Positions 42,002-60,084 of a DNA stretch of 64,000 nt are shown here, piece by piece (the first letter of the stretch is position 1; each line of letters opens with the position of its first letter). The notes below the pieces were generated by a model. That model was not told the DNA's origin and searched no databases. It saw nothing but the letters and a program-made list of their open reading frames with translations. This stretch comes from Litomosoides sigmodontis (Eukaryota > Nematoda > Chromadorea > Rhabditida > Onchocercidae). Made by a program: the position numbers and the translations under genes. Location: contig OY718803.1 of assembly GCA_963070105.1 (NCBI GenBank), positions 831,501 through 895,500 of the forward strand, read 5' to 3'.

Positions 42002-42674
42002 CTACTACGAGTAGATGATGAGTGAAAAACATCACCTAGTTTTTTTTCTCCATTAATTTTTCCTATATGAAGTAATCGAATTCACTCAACCAACTATTGT
42101 GTGCAAAAGAAAAAAAGAAAGAGAAAATTCATCCTCTACTCATCATCAAGCATTATTTGAGAGTGAAATTTCTAACTCAACGTCATTCTTATCTAAATTG
42201 TTACAATTTAATTTCCATGAAAAATTAATATGAAAAGATAAATTGTTAAATTACTTTATCACCTCTCTTCCTCCTTACCTTCACCTTCTTCCCACAATTA
42301 CTTTTCTCTAGTTTCACTGCTAACCTCTCTCCTCGTACACATTATCTAGCTGGTACTGCTCACGGCTAAGCTGCAGCTCTTGGGCCCTAACAAGTGGAAA
42401 AAAAGAAACAGGAGGATGAACAGGAGAAGCGAACAAGGAGAAGGAGATGAGACGCAAAGCAGCCGACCAACCCCAAATCCCAACTCCAACCAGTCAATCA
42501 ATCGCACCAATAACCGATCTTCTTACAGTTCCCACCCTATCCCTCCCATCCCATCCCTGCCCACCCCACAACCATCTCCCATAGCCCGCACGTAGCTGAT
42601 CATGGCGCATCAGCCTTCCTTATTCCCACGACTAACACTAATGTTGATTACCGATTGTCACGTTCGCAAAGCCT

Positions 42675-42737
<63 letters not shown>

Positions 42738-43173
42738 ACACACACACACTCCTCCTTCCTCTTCATCTCCTATGCCCTCTCCCCTTTTCTCTACCAATTA
42801 CCGTTACACTGCAGAAATGCTTATAATAAAGTGATTTGTTCAGTGAAAGCAACGTTGTTATAACTATACACGTACGTGTCATACGTCAATCTAAGCACTC
42901 AATGAGAGCAGAGAGTGAGTCTCGCACGATGGAACGAACGATTGTGCAATGAACTGAAGCTATCAATGCCTGTTCCTGCAGCAATAAGCGCTGTAGCAGC
43001 AAAAAGCGTAACAATATCCTTTTCACTTTAATACTATTTTCTCCCTTTCGCTAAAAACGTATTAGCCTTATTTGCAAGTGAGCCATAACACGTGGTCTTC
43101 GATTTAACATGCTATTTTAGTCAATAAAGATCAATCACATGCAGCAACACACATTCAGCATGCGTTTTTTGTT
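42002..43173. other. Spacer of the inverted repeat
   Basis: About 1.17 kb. Contains a C-rich, A-poor segment (about 42460-42600) whose + strand frame 42380-42595 is Asn/Ser/Pro-rich, plus a TA/CA microsatellite. I see no transposase or other enzyme, so if this is a mobile element it is non-autonomous. Confidence 0.6.
42675..42749. repeat. (TA)n-(CA)n compound microsatellite
   Basis: About 10 TA units followed by about 27 CA units with one T break. Confidence 0.95.
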
Positions 43174-43457
43174 TTCATCAAACGAAACATACATAAGTCA
43201 AACGGAAGAGGGGAAGGGAGAGGGAGAGAGAGAGACAAGGTTCAATTCCTTTTAAAATTTTATTCAACACTTTTTTGGAAGGTGAAATAGAAGATAATTA
43301 AAATGGAAATATCAATGCTTCATAATAATGAAAGATAACACATATGCATACAATTAAAACAAAATCACAACCTATCGTTACTGTAGCATCTACAAATTGC
43401 AACAGTTAATTCACATTTTTACATTTTCAATATTAATCACGTGAATATGCCTGCATT
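43174..43457 (-). repeat. Right arm of the long inverted repeat
   Basis: Reverse-complement partner of 41718-42001. The GA tract differs in length and is more interrupted (GGGGAAGGGAGAGGGAGAG) than the left-arm CT tract. The rest is nearly identical. Confidence 0.95.
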
Positions 43458-44466
43458 TAGAACTGAAGTTTGACAAGTAATGGTGTATTAAAATTTGACA
43501 TGAAGTTAAGTAAAAATCAAAACCATCAGTATATATCATTCTCATTTACGCTTCTCATCCTGAAACAAACAGTCGAACCTATCAGCCTCAAATTTAGCGA
43601 ACCACACGTATATCTTTCATTAAAAGCCGAATAAGATATGCATTTGTCATGAAGTGACTAAAATATCATAAAAATGAAATTCCTACATTCGTCATTCATA
43701 TTTCTCACCGCATTACGCATACTTACCACATCCCGTTAAATTTTTGACTTTCAAATACTTGCAACTATAAATTTTTGCTGAAAACAAAAATAACTTGCAT
43801 ACGAAGAGAAAACCCTTCCATATTCGGAACTATGGAAAAATTACAACAAGTGATAAAACAAGCAAAAATGAGAATCGCAAACACACACAATAAAGGTCAC
43901 ACAGTTTTTATATGACAGGAGTTTTTAAATGACGAGCAAAAAAAATCACAGAAAGAGATACTTTCTTCTACAAAGTGAAGCTCAAAAATCACTAAATTTT
44001 TCTATAATGCAAATTTCTTAAATATTGTCAATAACTTTCAAAGAAAAAAACCATTCATGTCTTCATACAAAATCACGAACAATCAAAATTTACGTAACTA
44101 AATGATACGTTAACATGAGGGAAAAAAAATGAACAAAAAAAAATTACACTACAACTCATCCTTTTATCCAAACACTCAGGTAGTTATTGGCTAAAACAAG
44201 GCACATCTTTACATTTATCCAAATTTTTTATCAAAAATTCATATCAAATTCCTTCACAAAGCCATCGTCCTCTGCTGACAGATACCCTTAATAATAAATA
44301 AATAAAAGGAAAAATGCTGCATGTTTTATTCCGGTCTCAACAATTAAAAAAAAAATAGGAAACTGCTCCCAGAAAGCAACAACAAGAACAAGAGTGCTCC
44401 AAAAATGCTACGAAATTTTGTTGGCTAATAATTAAAAAGACATCGTTGTGCACATTCCTGCTTTCT

Positions 44467-44549
44467 TCACACACACACACACATGCACACACAGACACAC
44501 ACACACAGACACACACACACACACATGCACACACAGACACACACACACA
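44467..44549. repeat. (CA)n repeat with CATGCA and CAGACA variants
   Basis: Two near-copies of a block (ACATGCACACACAGACACAC) show internal duplication within the microsatellite. Confidence 0.9.
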
Positions 44550-44958
44550 TCAGTTTTGCAATTCACTTCTATCAGAAATGAATTATAAAATTTAATCTTA
44601 AGAAAAAAACTCTCCTTCTTAACATGAATATGAATGGGGAAAAAAATCAACATATACATATACATACATAAATACACACTATTCTTGACTTACGAACAAT
44701 CATAAACAATATGGAAGCAATCGGATTAAAAATGATTTCAAAACCGTAATGTGTGTGTGCGTGTGAAAATAGTAAATTTCTAAACGATAATGTAAAATGG
44801 CAACTTTTCATCTTCTTTACCTCAACCAACTTCCGTCAATTAAGCCTGGCAAAAAAAGAGAGTAAAAACGTAAAAAGAAAAAGGAGAAAAACCTAGAGCA
44901 AAGAGCTACCTAATGCAATGGTACAAGAAATGGTCGAGTGAGAGTGAAATGAGCAGAA

Positions 44959-44983
44959 AGAGGGAGAGAGAGAGAGAGAGAGA
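44959..44983. repeat. (GA)n microsatellite
   Basis: About 11-12 GA units. Confidence 0.85.
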
Positions 44984-46314
44984 AAGAGCGACAGAGTGGC
45001 GCAAACGTGTCGCGATCATTCACTTCCCTCCTACAGTAATTGAAGGAACCAACAAGAGCAACATCCATACAACGATTGGATCAACGTTGACCAAAGGAAG
45101 GCACAATTGCATGAGTTACCTTATTTTGACAACACTTGTTATTTCAACAGCTATCATTACTAAACTGAGTGCAACAACACTTACACTTATCTTTGTTTCA
45201 TGAGTTCGAACGATTTGCAAAACGCGTACGAATTCCTAATTGTTCAAGAAAGAAAGCAACACCACGAATTTGACACGAATTCTTGAAATAAGTATGAGAT
45301 AGACAGTTGCAAAACGACCACAGTGAACTAAAACTGAAAGAGACAAACTGCCGGAGTGAAGCTATCTGAATGTAAAAATCAATAGTTTGCACACGAAAAA
45401 TTGTCTCAAAAGTAAGTGAATTAAACAAGTAAATAAGCAATTTAATAATTTCTACACAGCTACACTCATTTCAATCGGTAAATCCCACAGGCATTAATTA
45501 ACACACTTATAACTCAGTAATCCGACTGCTTCATTTCAACTGTAAGTAGCGGTCAAAAATAAGCACAACCACGGGTCTCCACATTGAGCATAAGTAAAAA
45601 CAAAGAACACTTTGATAAATTATCACTGATATAAATAAGCTTCAAGACATGATGTATGGAATTATCCATTTCATACTAAAATATCCCCAATACATTCAAT
45701 TTTCATCGCGGTATATCAATTACAACTTCTTACCCTTTTACACATAAGAATTCAATAAAAGCAAAAAATTTGTGTCCGATCCTCATGAACCGCATTCACA
45801 AATGAACGTTTTACTGCTAATAAAATTTGACCCTTGTCCAATTCAGGCTTGCAGGAAACAATCTCTATTCCTTTTCTGATAAAGAATCTCCGGATCGTCA
45901 CTAAGGCTCGTACATATATTAACTTTAGATCCGAATTTGCTGCGAATAACACAAGTATGCCTAAATAATAAATGCAAATTTTGTTCTGCAAGTACTTCGC
46001 AATGCAATAAGTTCTAACCGTAATAAATTTCTTACAGGAAACCTATAAAGCAAAAAACACAGGCTGATATCATGAAATAAATACAAATCCCCTAAATATA
46101 ACAAAAATCGTAGCGCAAACTGCAAGTGAAATGGAAAAACCATCAATCAAACATCAACAGTAAAAATCAGGCAGATAGATCTCGTAAAACATATAACAGC
46201 ACATATACCTGGAAGCACTGCTGCACACATCAAAACTCATAAAAACAAAAGTTTCAAACAGAAACAATAAAAACAAAGCAAATTGCTCAGCCTTGTATTT
46301 CAAAACTTAATTAT

Positions 46315-46320
46315 TTTATT
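46315..46320 (-). promoter_or_regulatory. Candidate poly(A) signal of the PPP1R16-like gene
   Basis: AATAAA on the - strand, 145 nt past the stop codon, in a T-rich context. It is the first canonical hexamer I see downstream of that gene. Confidence 0.4.
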
Positions 46321-46464
46321 CAATTCTGCAAAGCCAATAACGACTTCTCGAAAATTTGTACGTCAAATGTAGCAGTGATAGTAACAATCAAACTAGTAGT
46401 TGTATAGCACTAACAACATTTAACAATCCAACCGCACACAGTGCAACATCTTCCATTTTCAATT

Positions 46465-51533
<5,069 letters not shown>

Positions 51534-51556
51534 TACCGTCCCTTCTTCCTGTTTGC

Positions 51557-52160
51557 CTGCAAATCCTCAACAAAAAGCTACTGGAATCTACGAGTTTGAG
51601 TACACTTATCACCTGCTGAATAAAGAAAAACATGATCGCGCACAATCTGATATCAATGCATGTTTTCACAATAATGGGGTAGAGTATAAGTCTGAAGAAA
51701 ACAAGCGAAGTTCAGAACCGTAATTAAAAGTAATATAAACAAATAATCACTAAATACAACCATTGCTCTTGGCATTTAAATTTACAATTCCAATAACAAA
51801 TTTAAATCAGAGGCAACGAACGACTGATAAACTTTAAATTTCTTCCTCTTAACCCTTTCTCTCTTTTCTCTTTTCCTTTAACATCGTGTCGCCTCCTAAC
51901 TGATTTACATATCTTCTATGGAAATTTTTATCTTTTTGCTAACGCATGCTGTCATGCATGCATGTTGCTAGAAATATACTCTAGTCAATAAACTAATTCT
52001 TTTTCTAAGAGAAATTACTAAAACAACAATCACATTGATAATATAGAAACATACCTGAAAAACGATCGCAAACGTTTCCGTTGTTGCAAACTTATAGTTC
52101 AATGATGATGCAGCTTCGTTGACTGCAATAACTACGACCCAACAACAACACCAGTGTGTT
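51557..52160 (-). promoter_or_regulatory. Possible 5' UTR exon and promoter region of the PPP1R16-like gene
   Basis: A strong donor (TTTCAG|GTATGTT) ends at 52055 on the - strand and could pair with the ATTTGCAG acceptor at 51557, placing a non-coding exon at about 52055-52160. This stretch is GC-richer than its surroundings. A trans-splice site at 51557 is the alternative. Confidence 0.35.
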
Positions 52161-55100
52161 CCGCGCCGTAAGTGAGTGGAAATAATGGGTATAAATAAAC
52201 AGATAAAATGAAAGAAGGCAATAATAGTATTCCACCGGTATATCCAAAAAATAGATTTAAACTGCAGAAAAAGCTGTTAATGTGATGCACAGAATGACAT
52301 GACCAGAAGAGAGTGACAGCAATTCGAAAATTCTGCTTTTCAGCTTAAGTGAATGCAAATGCTGTAGGATTATTCCTGAATAGGTTTTCAGAGTCGTAAT
52401 TCCAGATTTGCTGAACACAATATTTTTACCTCATTTGTAAGATTTATTCCTATTATCTGAACTGCATTTGCTGCTGGAAGATGACGATTTGTGATAATAT
52501 CTAAAATTCATTGATTTTTCTCCATCGCCTTTGACGAAATCAATTGAGATATTAAATAACGAGATTATTAAGCATCAGTGAATATGACCAAAAACATAAA
52601 AATTACTTATATAGTACGATAACATTTACACCTTACTAACATTCAAAAATTTAAAACGAATAACCAAACAATTTGCTTGTTTTTTTATTACGAATCCATA
52701 ACAAATAAAAATTTATAATTCGTGACCTTAATTATTAAACACTTGGAACATATTCGGAACGTAATAATACTTAATGATGCTCACTAATTTATATCCTCTA
52801 ATGTTAGCTAAAGAATAAAAAACAATTAATTTCTTTCATCACGAACAATATGCCATAGTTCACTTAAAACAAAAGATAGACTATGTTTCTCGCTAAACGG
52901 AGGCTTAGAAAAGCAGTGAAGTTAAAAAGTAAAAAAGAAAACAACTTGCTGCTGCTATGTTGTGTCTAACATAAGTCGTTTTGGGAGTTGAGAGCTGCAA
53001 AAAAAAAAGTCTTTCATTGCTGTCAAGTAACACTGCACGTCACTAGACGATGTGACGTCAACCCGAATGTGCGACAGTTTCCGCAAACAATAATGCGATT
53101 TTTCAAAAGTGCTAGAAATTAAACGAACACATCTAGTGATACACGATCGTAGGAAATTTTATTCGACATAATTGTTAACAAAAGTCAAATCGAAATATTT
53201 CGAACATGTGACCTTCATCAACAAAATGACCAACAATACATAAAATTAGACCGATACTTGAAGAACCTTTGATTACTTGCTTCAAGCTTGATTTAATGAT
53301 TTTATAACAGGGATGGTGGGAACACTGTAGAGAAAATAGGTTATTGCCAGTAAACTGAATGTACAAAACTCCTTATTCAAAATACATCATAAAGGTGTAA
53401 AGAAATTTCAAAAAAAAAATTGGTACTATTCTTACTACAATATATTCTAGTCGAAGTCAGAGAAGTGAAGATATGAAAATTTAAAGCCTAATTATGAAAA
53501 ACTTCCAACACGAAATTACTTGAAAAATACCAATTCATTATTTTCTATTACAAAATTGCATGTTGCATTTTTATTATGGAAATTTTTGCAGCATTTTGAG
53601 TCACAGGCAAAAACTCACAATACAACAAATCAATGATGATTAAGTACTACTGCTGCAGAGCAATGTCAACATAAGATGAAACAGAAATATTCTCATAATT
53701 TAATGATTAGTGAACCGATAAAAGCAAAATGAAAGATTTGCATTGAAAATTTATCTCACGGATTAGAGGAACATTTGGTACAAGAGAACGGAACTGGAAA
53801 AATACATGGGGACAAGTGGGGCAGACAAAAAATGGTAGAGAAATGAAAAGGAAAATACTGTTACGAACCGCATATATATGTACGAAAAACCTTCATTCAA
53901 AGTTTTAAGGTCTAAGTGAGAAGGTGAAGTTTTCGAAATTGCTTCGCAACATCTGGGAGGCCGTACAGATCATAAGTACAAAAGGTCAGCAAAGCATTTC
54001 TTCATTTTCCTTCTGTATTATTTTTAGTTCCAACTTTTTCTGCCCTTTTCTTTCATCCCTCTCAGAGACTGCGGAGCTGAATTCATTTCGCGTCATACGA
54101 CGTGTTAAGAAAGGATATCTTCAATACCTTCCAAAAAAATATATTATTTTCAATCATAAAACTTTTGTTAAAAGTAATTAGAGTAAAATATATGGAATTT
54201 CCTTGCCCACATATCAATAACATCTATTCCAATATGCAGCAATAAAAGATTTTGGCCATATTCCTCAATTAGATAGTGGAACACTGCTTTCTCCCACGCG
54301 ATGTTAAGCAAGAAATCACTAAGCGCTAAATATTTGCAGTTCCAATAACCCACAAACATATGCACGACCCAATTTAAATTAGTTACATAGCACAATAAAA
54401 TTGTAACCGTTAAGTCTCCGGGCTATATCATCCACCACGTGTCAAAAAAAGGCAATTCATTAATCGTGCATGCTTATTTCACTTCTTATCATCCAGTGAA
54501 TTTTTAATTGTTCAAAGTTGAAACCTGGGGTTTACAGTAAAAACAAACATAATTTTGCTGAAAAAGAAGGAGGGAATAAAATAATGAGGGATAAAATTGT
54601 ATTTACTTTAGCAAAAAAAAAATATTGAAGAATTTTTCGACGAAAAAATCAAAAAAAAAAACTAGATGAGCTGAGCGAGAACACACTGACGACCACTTCA
54701 GCCAATGGACTTCCTCATTTTTCCGCTTTCATTGTTATTCACCCCTACCTTCAACTGATTGCAAAACGAAAATGAAGAGCGTTAGAAAACGTAACACCAA
54801 GGACTCACAAAAATTATTGCTAAAGCTTAATGCGATTGAAAAATTCATGCGCTAGTACAATGAGTCACACACATACGAGCATAATGAGTCATATACATAT
54901 TTGCATAAGCATATATGGCATGGATAGCACATATCAGCAATTCTGAGAAATCTTAGTGTAATAACGATCTACTGATTGACCACAGAAAGCTCAAACTATA
55001 AAATACCAATCATGTCATTCGGACCCTAAGACATGTGGGATATACGGATTTTTAATATTATAAAAATATAATCTTCCTTTAGTAAATGCATAAAATGTAT

Positions 55101-56331
55101 AAATTTGCATTGCTACAGCTCAAATACAATAAAGTTGCATAAAAGTTACAGTCAATGACAGTTTATCAAAATCAATGCCACTCAATCAATTCCAAGTTGC
55201 CAGTTTTTCAATCAATGCCAGTTTTTCTATGGCGAGTTAAATCTACTAAATAACAGATTCACAAAATAGCTGCAATATCGGACGAACTGGACTCTTTCGA
55301 ACCGTTGAATTATTTCACCTAAATACTTCATCTGAGCTTTAAAAATCATTAACAGTTTCAAAAATAAAAAACTAGATACAACGAACAGGTAAAACATAAG
55401 AGTTTGCTACATGTGAAATATCAAACAACTTCTTCAAACCAAGAATATTAGGAATTTCGCCGAGCAAAAAATATTGAAGCTCGATCAAAACATTTCGAAT
55501 TACCAAAGTAACTTATTTCACAAGTGGTCAAAGAGAAGAAACGCTGTAAGGGGATAATGCTATTGATATTCCAGCATGTTTTATATGGTTCGGTGGTATA
55601 AGAGAAACGAAGGTAACATTAGCAAATCGCGATTTAATTTTGTCAAATTTAACTAAAATCAAATTAATTACTGTAAAAACCGCGCAATATAACACGCTTA
55701 GACTTCTTGCAAAAACTTATCGAAATTTTGTTCCCAAGAAAACAGTAAAAATTGTACCTTTTTAGTTTCTAGATATGTGCGGCATATATTTTTTCCAAAA
55801 TGTACCGTTCGCTATAAACTAAATCATAAAATTTTAAAGATAAGACAAATTTACGACAAGGTTAATTCATGTTGATAGGTAGTACTAGAAAAGCGATAAT
55901 GTATTTCTCCTAGTGTAGCAGAATATTATGACAGCACCACTTTTTTAAGGCAAAATTATCAAATTGAAAGGCTTAAATGTCATTCAGTTATAAAGAAGTA
56001 AAAGAGTGATTCTGATGTATCGCATCAAAACTACTTATGACTTGAAAAAACCAGTACAAACTGGAAAACAGAAAAAAAATACTATCACTATTGGAAGAAC
56101 ATTATTACCTTACTCATTCAAATGCTATTACTACTACTATGAAGTTTGCACGTGGCACAGATGCTCAATTTCATTCAATTAAATTCAATTCCATTTAATT
56201 TACGAGAAGTTTGATTAACTATCATTACATATGGAAATAAAGTTTACGTTTCACTACATACTTAAATTTCCTAGATTATTTAAATATTAACCATCTTCAC
56301 ATTCGCAAGCATAAGCAGTACAAACAGATCT

Positions 56332-56332
<1 letters not shown>

Positions 56333-56377
<45 letters not shown>
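56333..56377. repeat. (CA)n microsatellite
   Basis: About 22 uninterrupted CA units. Confidence 0.95.
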
Positions 56378-56378
<1 letters not shown>

Positions 56379-56745
56379 CCACCCATTAAAAAGCAAATAG
56401 CGAACCCTTCCACAACCGATCACTACGTCTCTGAAGTAAAACGATCGGAGAACAATACACCCGCATTTCACGCTAAAGACGTGGTACGTGGTACATCATA
56501 CAACGACTGTTATGAAAAGTATCGTCTACCTGAAACGATGTTGCATACAAAGTGCATGTACTTTTGTCGCCTGCGTACTGACTTCATTTTAGTTAGCATT
56601 TTTCTTCTGCTTAGCTTTTTGAAATTTTAGTTTCTTTGAAATTTAGTTTTTAGTAAATTACGTTTTCATAAACCGCAATTTATTAAAAAAACAAAATCGA
56701 CATAATGAGAAAACGGATGTTTTTTTGATAAAAGCGTTTTTTTGC

Positions 56746-56790
56746 TATATATATATACATACATACATACATATATATATATATACATAT
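56746..56790. repeat. (TA)n/(CATA)n compound microsatellite
   Basis: TA units, then CATA units, then TA units. Confidence 0.9.
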
Positions 56791-59720
56791 CTAATTAACG
56801 AATGACTCTGGCAAAGTAAATGCATTCTTCCAATTATCGATCTAATTTTAGATTAAAAATTTAATTGGCTGCGAAAATCATTTACTTTGTTCACTCTAAT
56901 TCTAAAACTCTGCAAACTATGTCCTTTCTTTTAGGGTGCAATTTTATAAGAAAGAAAAATTTTCTAAAATAAGTTATCAATCTGAATGATTATAGAGAAC
57001 CTTTTTAATTGCTAGTTTATTACATCGTTTAGCGAATAGTACAGATACGATTGGTGATTGTTGAAACATTTAACTTAACTGTTATCAATCTGGATGATTA
57101 TAGAGAACTACTAACGGCACCTATACGGAAGTTCCACGTTTGAAGTTCCACAAAAATTTACTTCAAATAATAAACTTTGATTTCGCTGTCAAGTTATTTA
57201 AAATTCAGTTAAAATGTATTTCAATTATTGCTTTAGGTAGTGATGAAAGATTGAATTTCTAAAAATTCGAGCAATTTTTTTTCTTGTTGACATCTTCAGT
57301 GATATGAAATTTTTAGCAGTTTTTAATATGAAATGGTAAATAAAAGCGTTGATATGGAAAATTCCATTCCCTTCTTGCTTGCTGACAAAAAACAAGTCGA
57401 AGTGGAAGATAGTTAGGCTTTAGTTCATTTGCTGCATTTTCTTTATATCTTCGATTGTCGTCGGATATTTGGCTTATCATTTGGTCTGAATAGCATTTTC
57501 AAAATTTAAAATTTTTCTGAATTTTGATTCAACACTGATTTAATTAATTTGTAAATTTTCCTGTGATAATTGTTAGAATTAAGCGATTTGAAAGACAGAC
57601 AATCGCAAGAATTACATGACATCTGTCTGAACTGATCGATCTCTCAAATGCTGCCAAGATGAAATTTAAATCTCAGTGGGAACGGCGAAGTGTGTGATAA
57701 AAGAGTTCAATGAGTGAAATGCGTTCCATAATTAGTTACTTATTTATTCAATATTTTCACATACTGCTAATTTCACTAGCTGAAATAATTCCAAATATCG
57801 AATGAATACATGATTTACCGGTTATATCAGTACAATTCATTCAGTTAATTCAAAAAGTTATCGGATATATCGATATATCAAGTTACCGGATTAATTGTGC
57901 AGTTAACTGAGGATCCTACCGGATATATTAGTTTTTGTTAAATTAATTCAAAAATTTTACGCGCTAGCAATTTCTAACTACAAACGACGAAATATTTTAC
58001 AACATAATATCACCATCACATCCGAATATAATGTAATGGTATATCGCATGGATGACGATGGATGTGTGCGTGGGTGAGCATGTGGTGTGTGGGCGTGGCA
58101 TATAAATAACCTATTATCTCTTATTTGATCAATTTAATTAAAACTAAATTCCCTGTGCTCCTGCTGATATACGATTTCATCGTGTTACTGTCAAAATGAA
58201 CTCGTTCGCTTTTTATTTTACACTTAATCTTTTATTGTTTGTGTAAAAAAAACCCACTTTTAATCATTTTTTATTTAGCCAATTTTGAAATAAATGAGAA
58301 TTTAATAATTAGCACTGTTATTTATCGTAGGAAAAAATAATTAACATGTCTACTGGATTTAGTTTTTTAAAAAAAAATGTAAATTTTGAATATGTCGATG
58401 AAATTAAAATGCAAAGCACTTTTAAATTAAACAAGAATTGAAGAAACTTTTGATATTTTAATGCTTTTTTTGGCTTTTGAAAACTAATGATACGACTGAT
58501 TCACTCTTGTTGAGTTTTAAGTTTTTAATTTGATTTCGAGCTATTTCATACGATCGGAGATGCCCCAACACTTTTGACTTCGAACTTCTATTTCCAAACT
58601 GATACAACAAATGCTCTCAGATTGATGGTTTTTCTCATAAAGAAATTTTGACAGTTTAATTGATTGAAATTTGATCAACTATATTAAGATGAATTTAATT
58701 CACCAATTAATTTAAATTAACTCTATTAGGTATGTCACTTTAGTTGTTCATATTCGGTTGTAATTTTTCCAGCAAATTTAGTTTACGGTTTGTTTTCTAA
58801 GTGGATGAATTACTTTACACAAATACAAAAGTACTGTAGGAGAAGTTCGAAAATTAATAAATGAATAATTAAGTGCATTTCTTTTGGCTCCAAAAAAAAA
58901 TTAATTTCAGAGAAATGTTCACTTTAATGTTTTAGAACAACGTTCACTTTAATCTTTTCTTTTTTTCCTTCTTTTCTTTTATGGATAGTACAAAAGTTTA
59001 CCGCGGTGAAATGAATTAACTTAACAAGAGATCAATTAAATTGGCGAGGGAAATTTACTTTGTTAAAATTTAAAATTTTTTGATCTTTCTCATTGAATAA
59101 CAGCTATTTATATAAAATAATGAATTTTCATCTTTTTTTTTTTCATATTCATTGAATTTAAATCACTCTAAGCATATTTAAATCATTCAACTATTAGTTC
59201 TCCTTTCTTTCCTCACTTTCATTTATAACACTGTTCATTAGCGTCGTACGCAAGTGTTCAATGATATCACACGTAACGAACGTTGTGTAGCGGTAATTAA
59301 TCAATTACATATTTTTAACATTCTCCTATGCCACTTCCAATTCATCAAAGAATGCCGATAATTATGCGTTCGGTTTTTGTTTGCTTTTTACGCAATTATA
59401 TGAAATAACTGAGTTGGGAATTTCTTGCATACACTTCCGTTAAAATTTCTCCAATAAAATTTATCATTATTCCTCTATTCTTCCCAAATGATCAAAAGAA
59501 GGAAAAGAAAACTGAAAATCGAATTTCGGTAAATGTTTCCGGAAAGGATTAGAAGTCGATTCGGTTTCCATCCGGATGCCCTTTCTCTCTGAATGCATAA
59601 TAGATGACGTGTGAGTGAATGGAGAAAAGAAAATGAAAAAAATTGTATTAATGCAATAAAAACGATATTTATTTGAGAGAAGCAGAAATTGAAATGTGGA
59701 AAGGATAAGATTATAGTTAT

Positions 59721-59726
59721 GTGTAT

Positions 59727-59788
<62 letters not shown>
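59721..59788. repeat. (GT)n microsatellite
   Basis: About 30 GT units with two A breaks at the left edge. Confidence 0.95.
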
Positions 59789-59916
59789 ATGTGCACATAA
59801 TTCGTGCTACTTATCGATGAATCGGAGTTTTCTTACGCGCTTTGCGTCAAAAGAAAACCGTACAACAGAAATGTCCGACGTACACAGCAGCACTGCGCGT
59901 ACACTCACTTGCCTGC

Positions 59917-59917
59917 G

Positions 59918-59954
<37 letters not shown>

Positions 59955-60084
59955 ACGCATACAGAGATACACACACGTTTACAGAGCCACACACACATGC
60001 GTCATGCACGCACACGCACACATACAGACACGCACACACGCATACACATACATATAACTAACATATACGCGGACGCACACACCC
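59917..60084. repeat. (CA)n imperfect microsatellite facing the (GT)n
   Basis: A pure CA core at about 59918-59944 decays into CACG, CATA and CAGA variants. It lies about 130 bp from the complementary (GT)n tract. Confidence 0.9.

Larger units (their letters stand above)
41267..46464. other. Repeat-rich region upstream of the Argonaute gene
   Basis: Holds the inverted repeat (41718-43457), a C-rich spacer, and GT/CA and GA microsatellites. A - strand open segment at 45752-45991 (includes YVRALVTIRRFFIRKGIEIV) looks protein-like, but I recognise no family and no clear splice partner. No secure gene. Confidence 0.45.

Noticed and set aside
45752..45991. - strand frame with YVRALVTIRRFFIRKG
   Set aside because: Looks protein-like and follows a TTCGCAG site, but no family, partner exon or conservation can be shown. 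Left as a note in the region entry.
53924..54395. Overlapping + and - open frames of 75-85 codons
   Set aside because: No recognised motif, no splice partners, and both strands equally open. Insufficient support for a gene or transposon relic.
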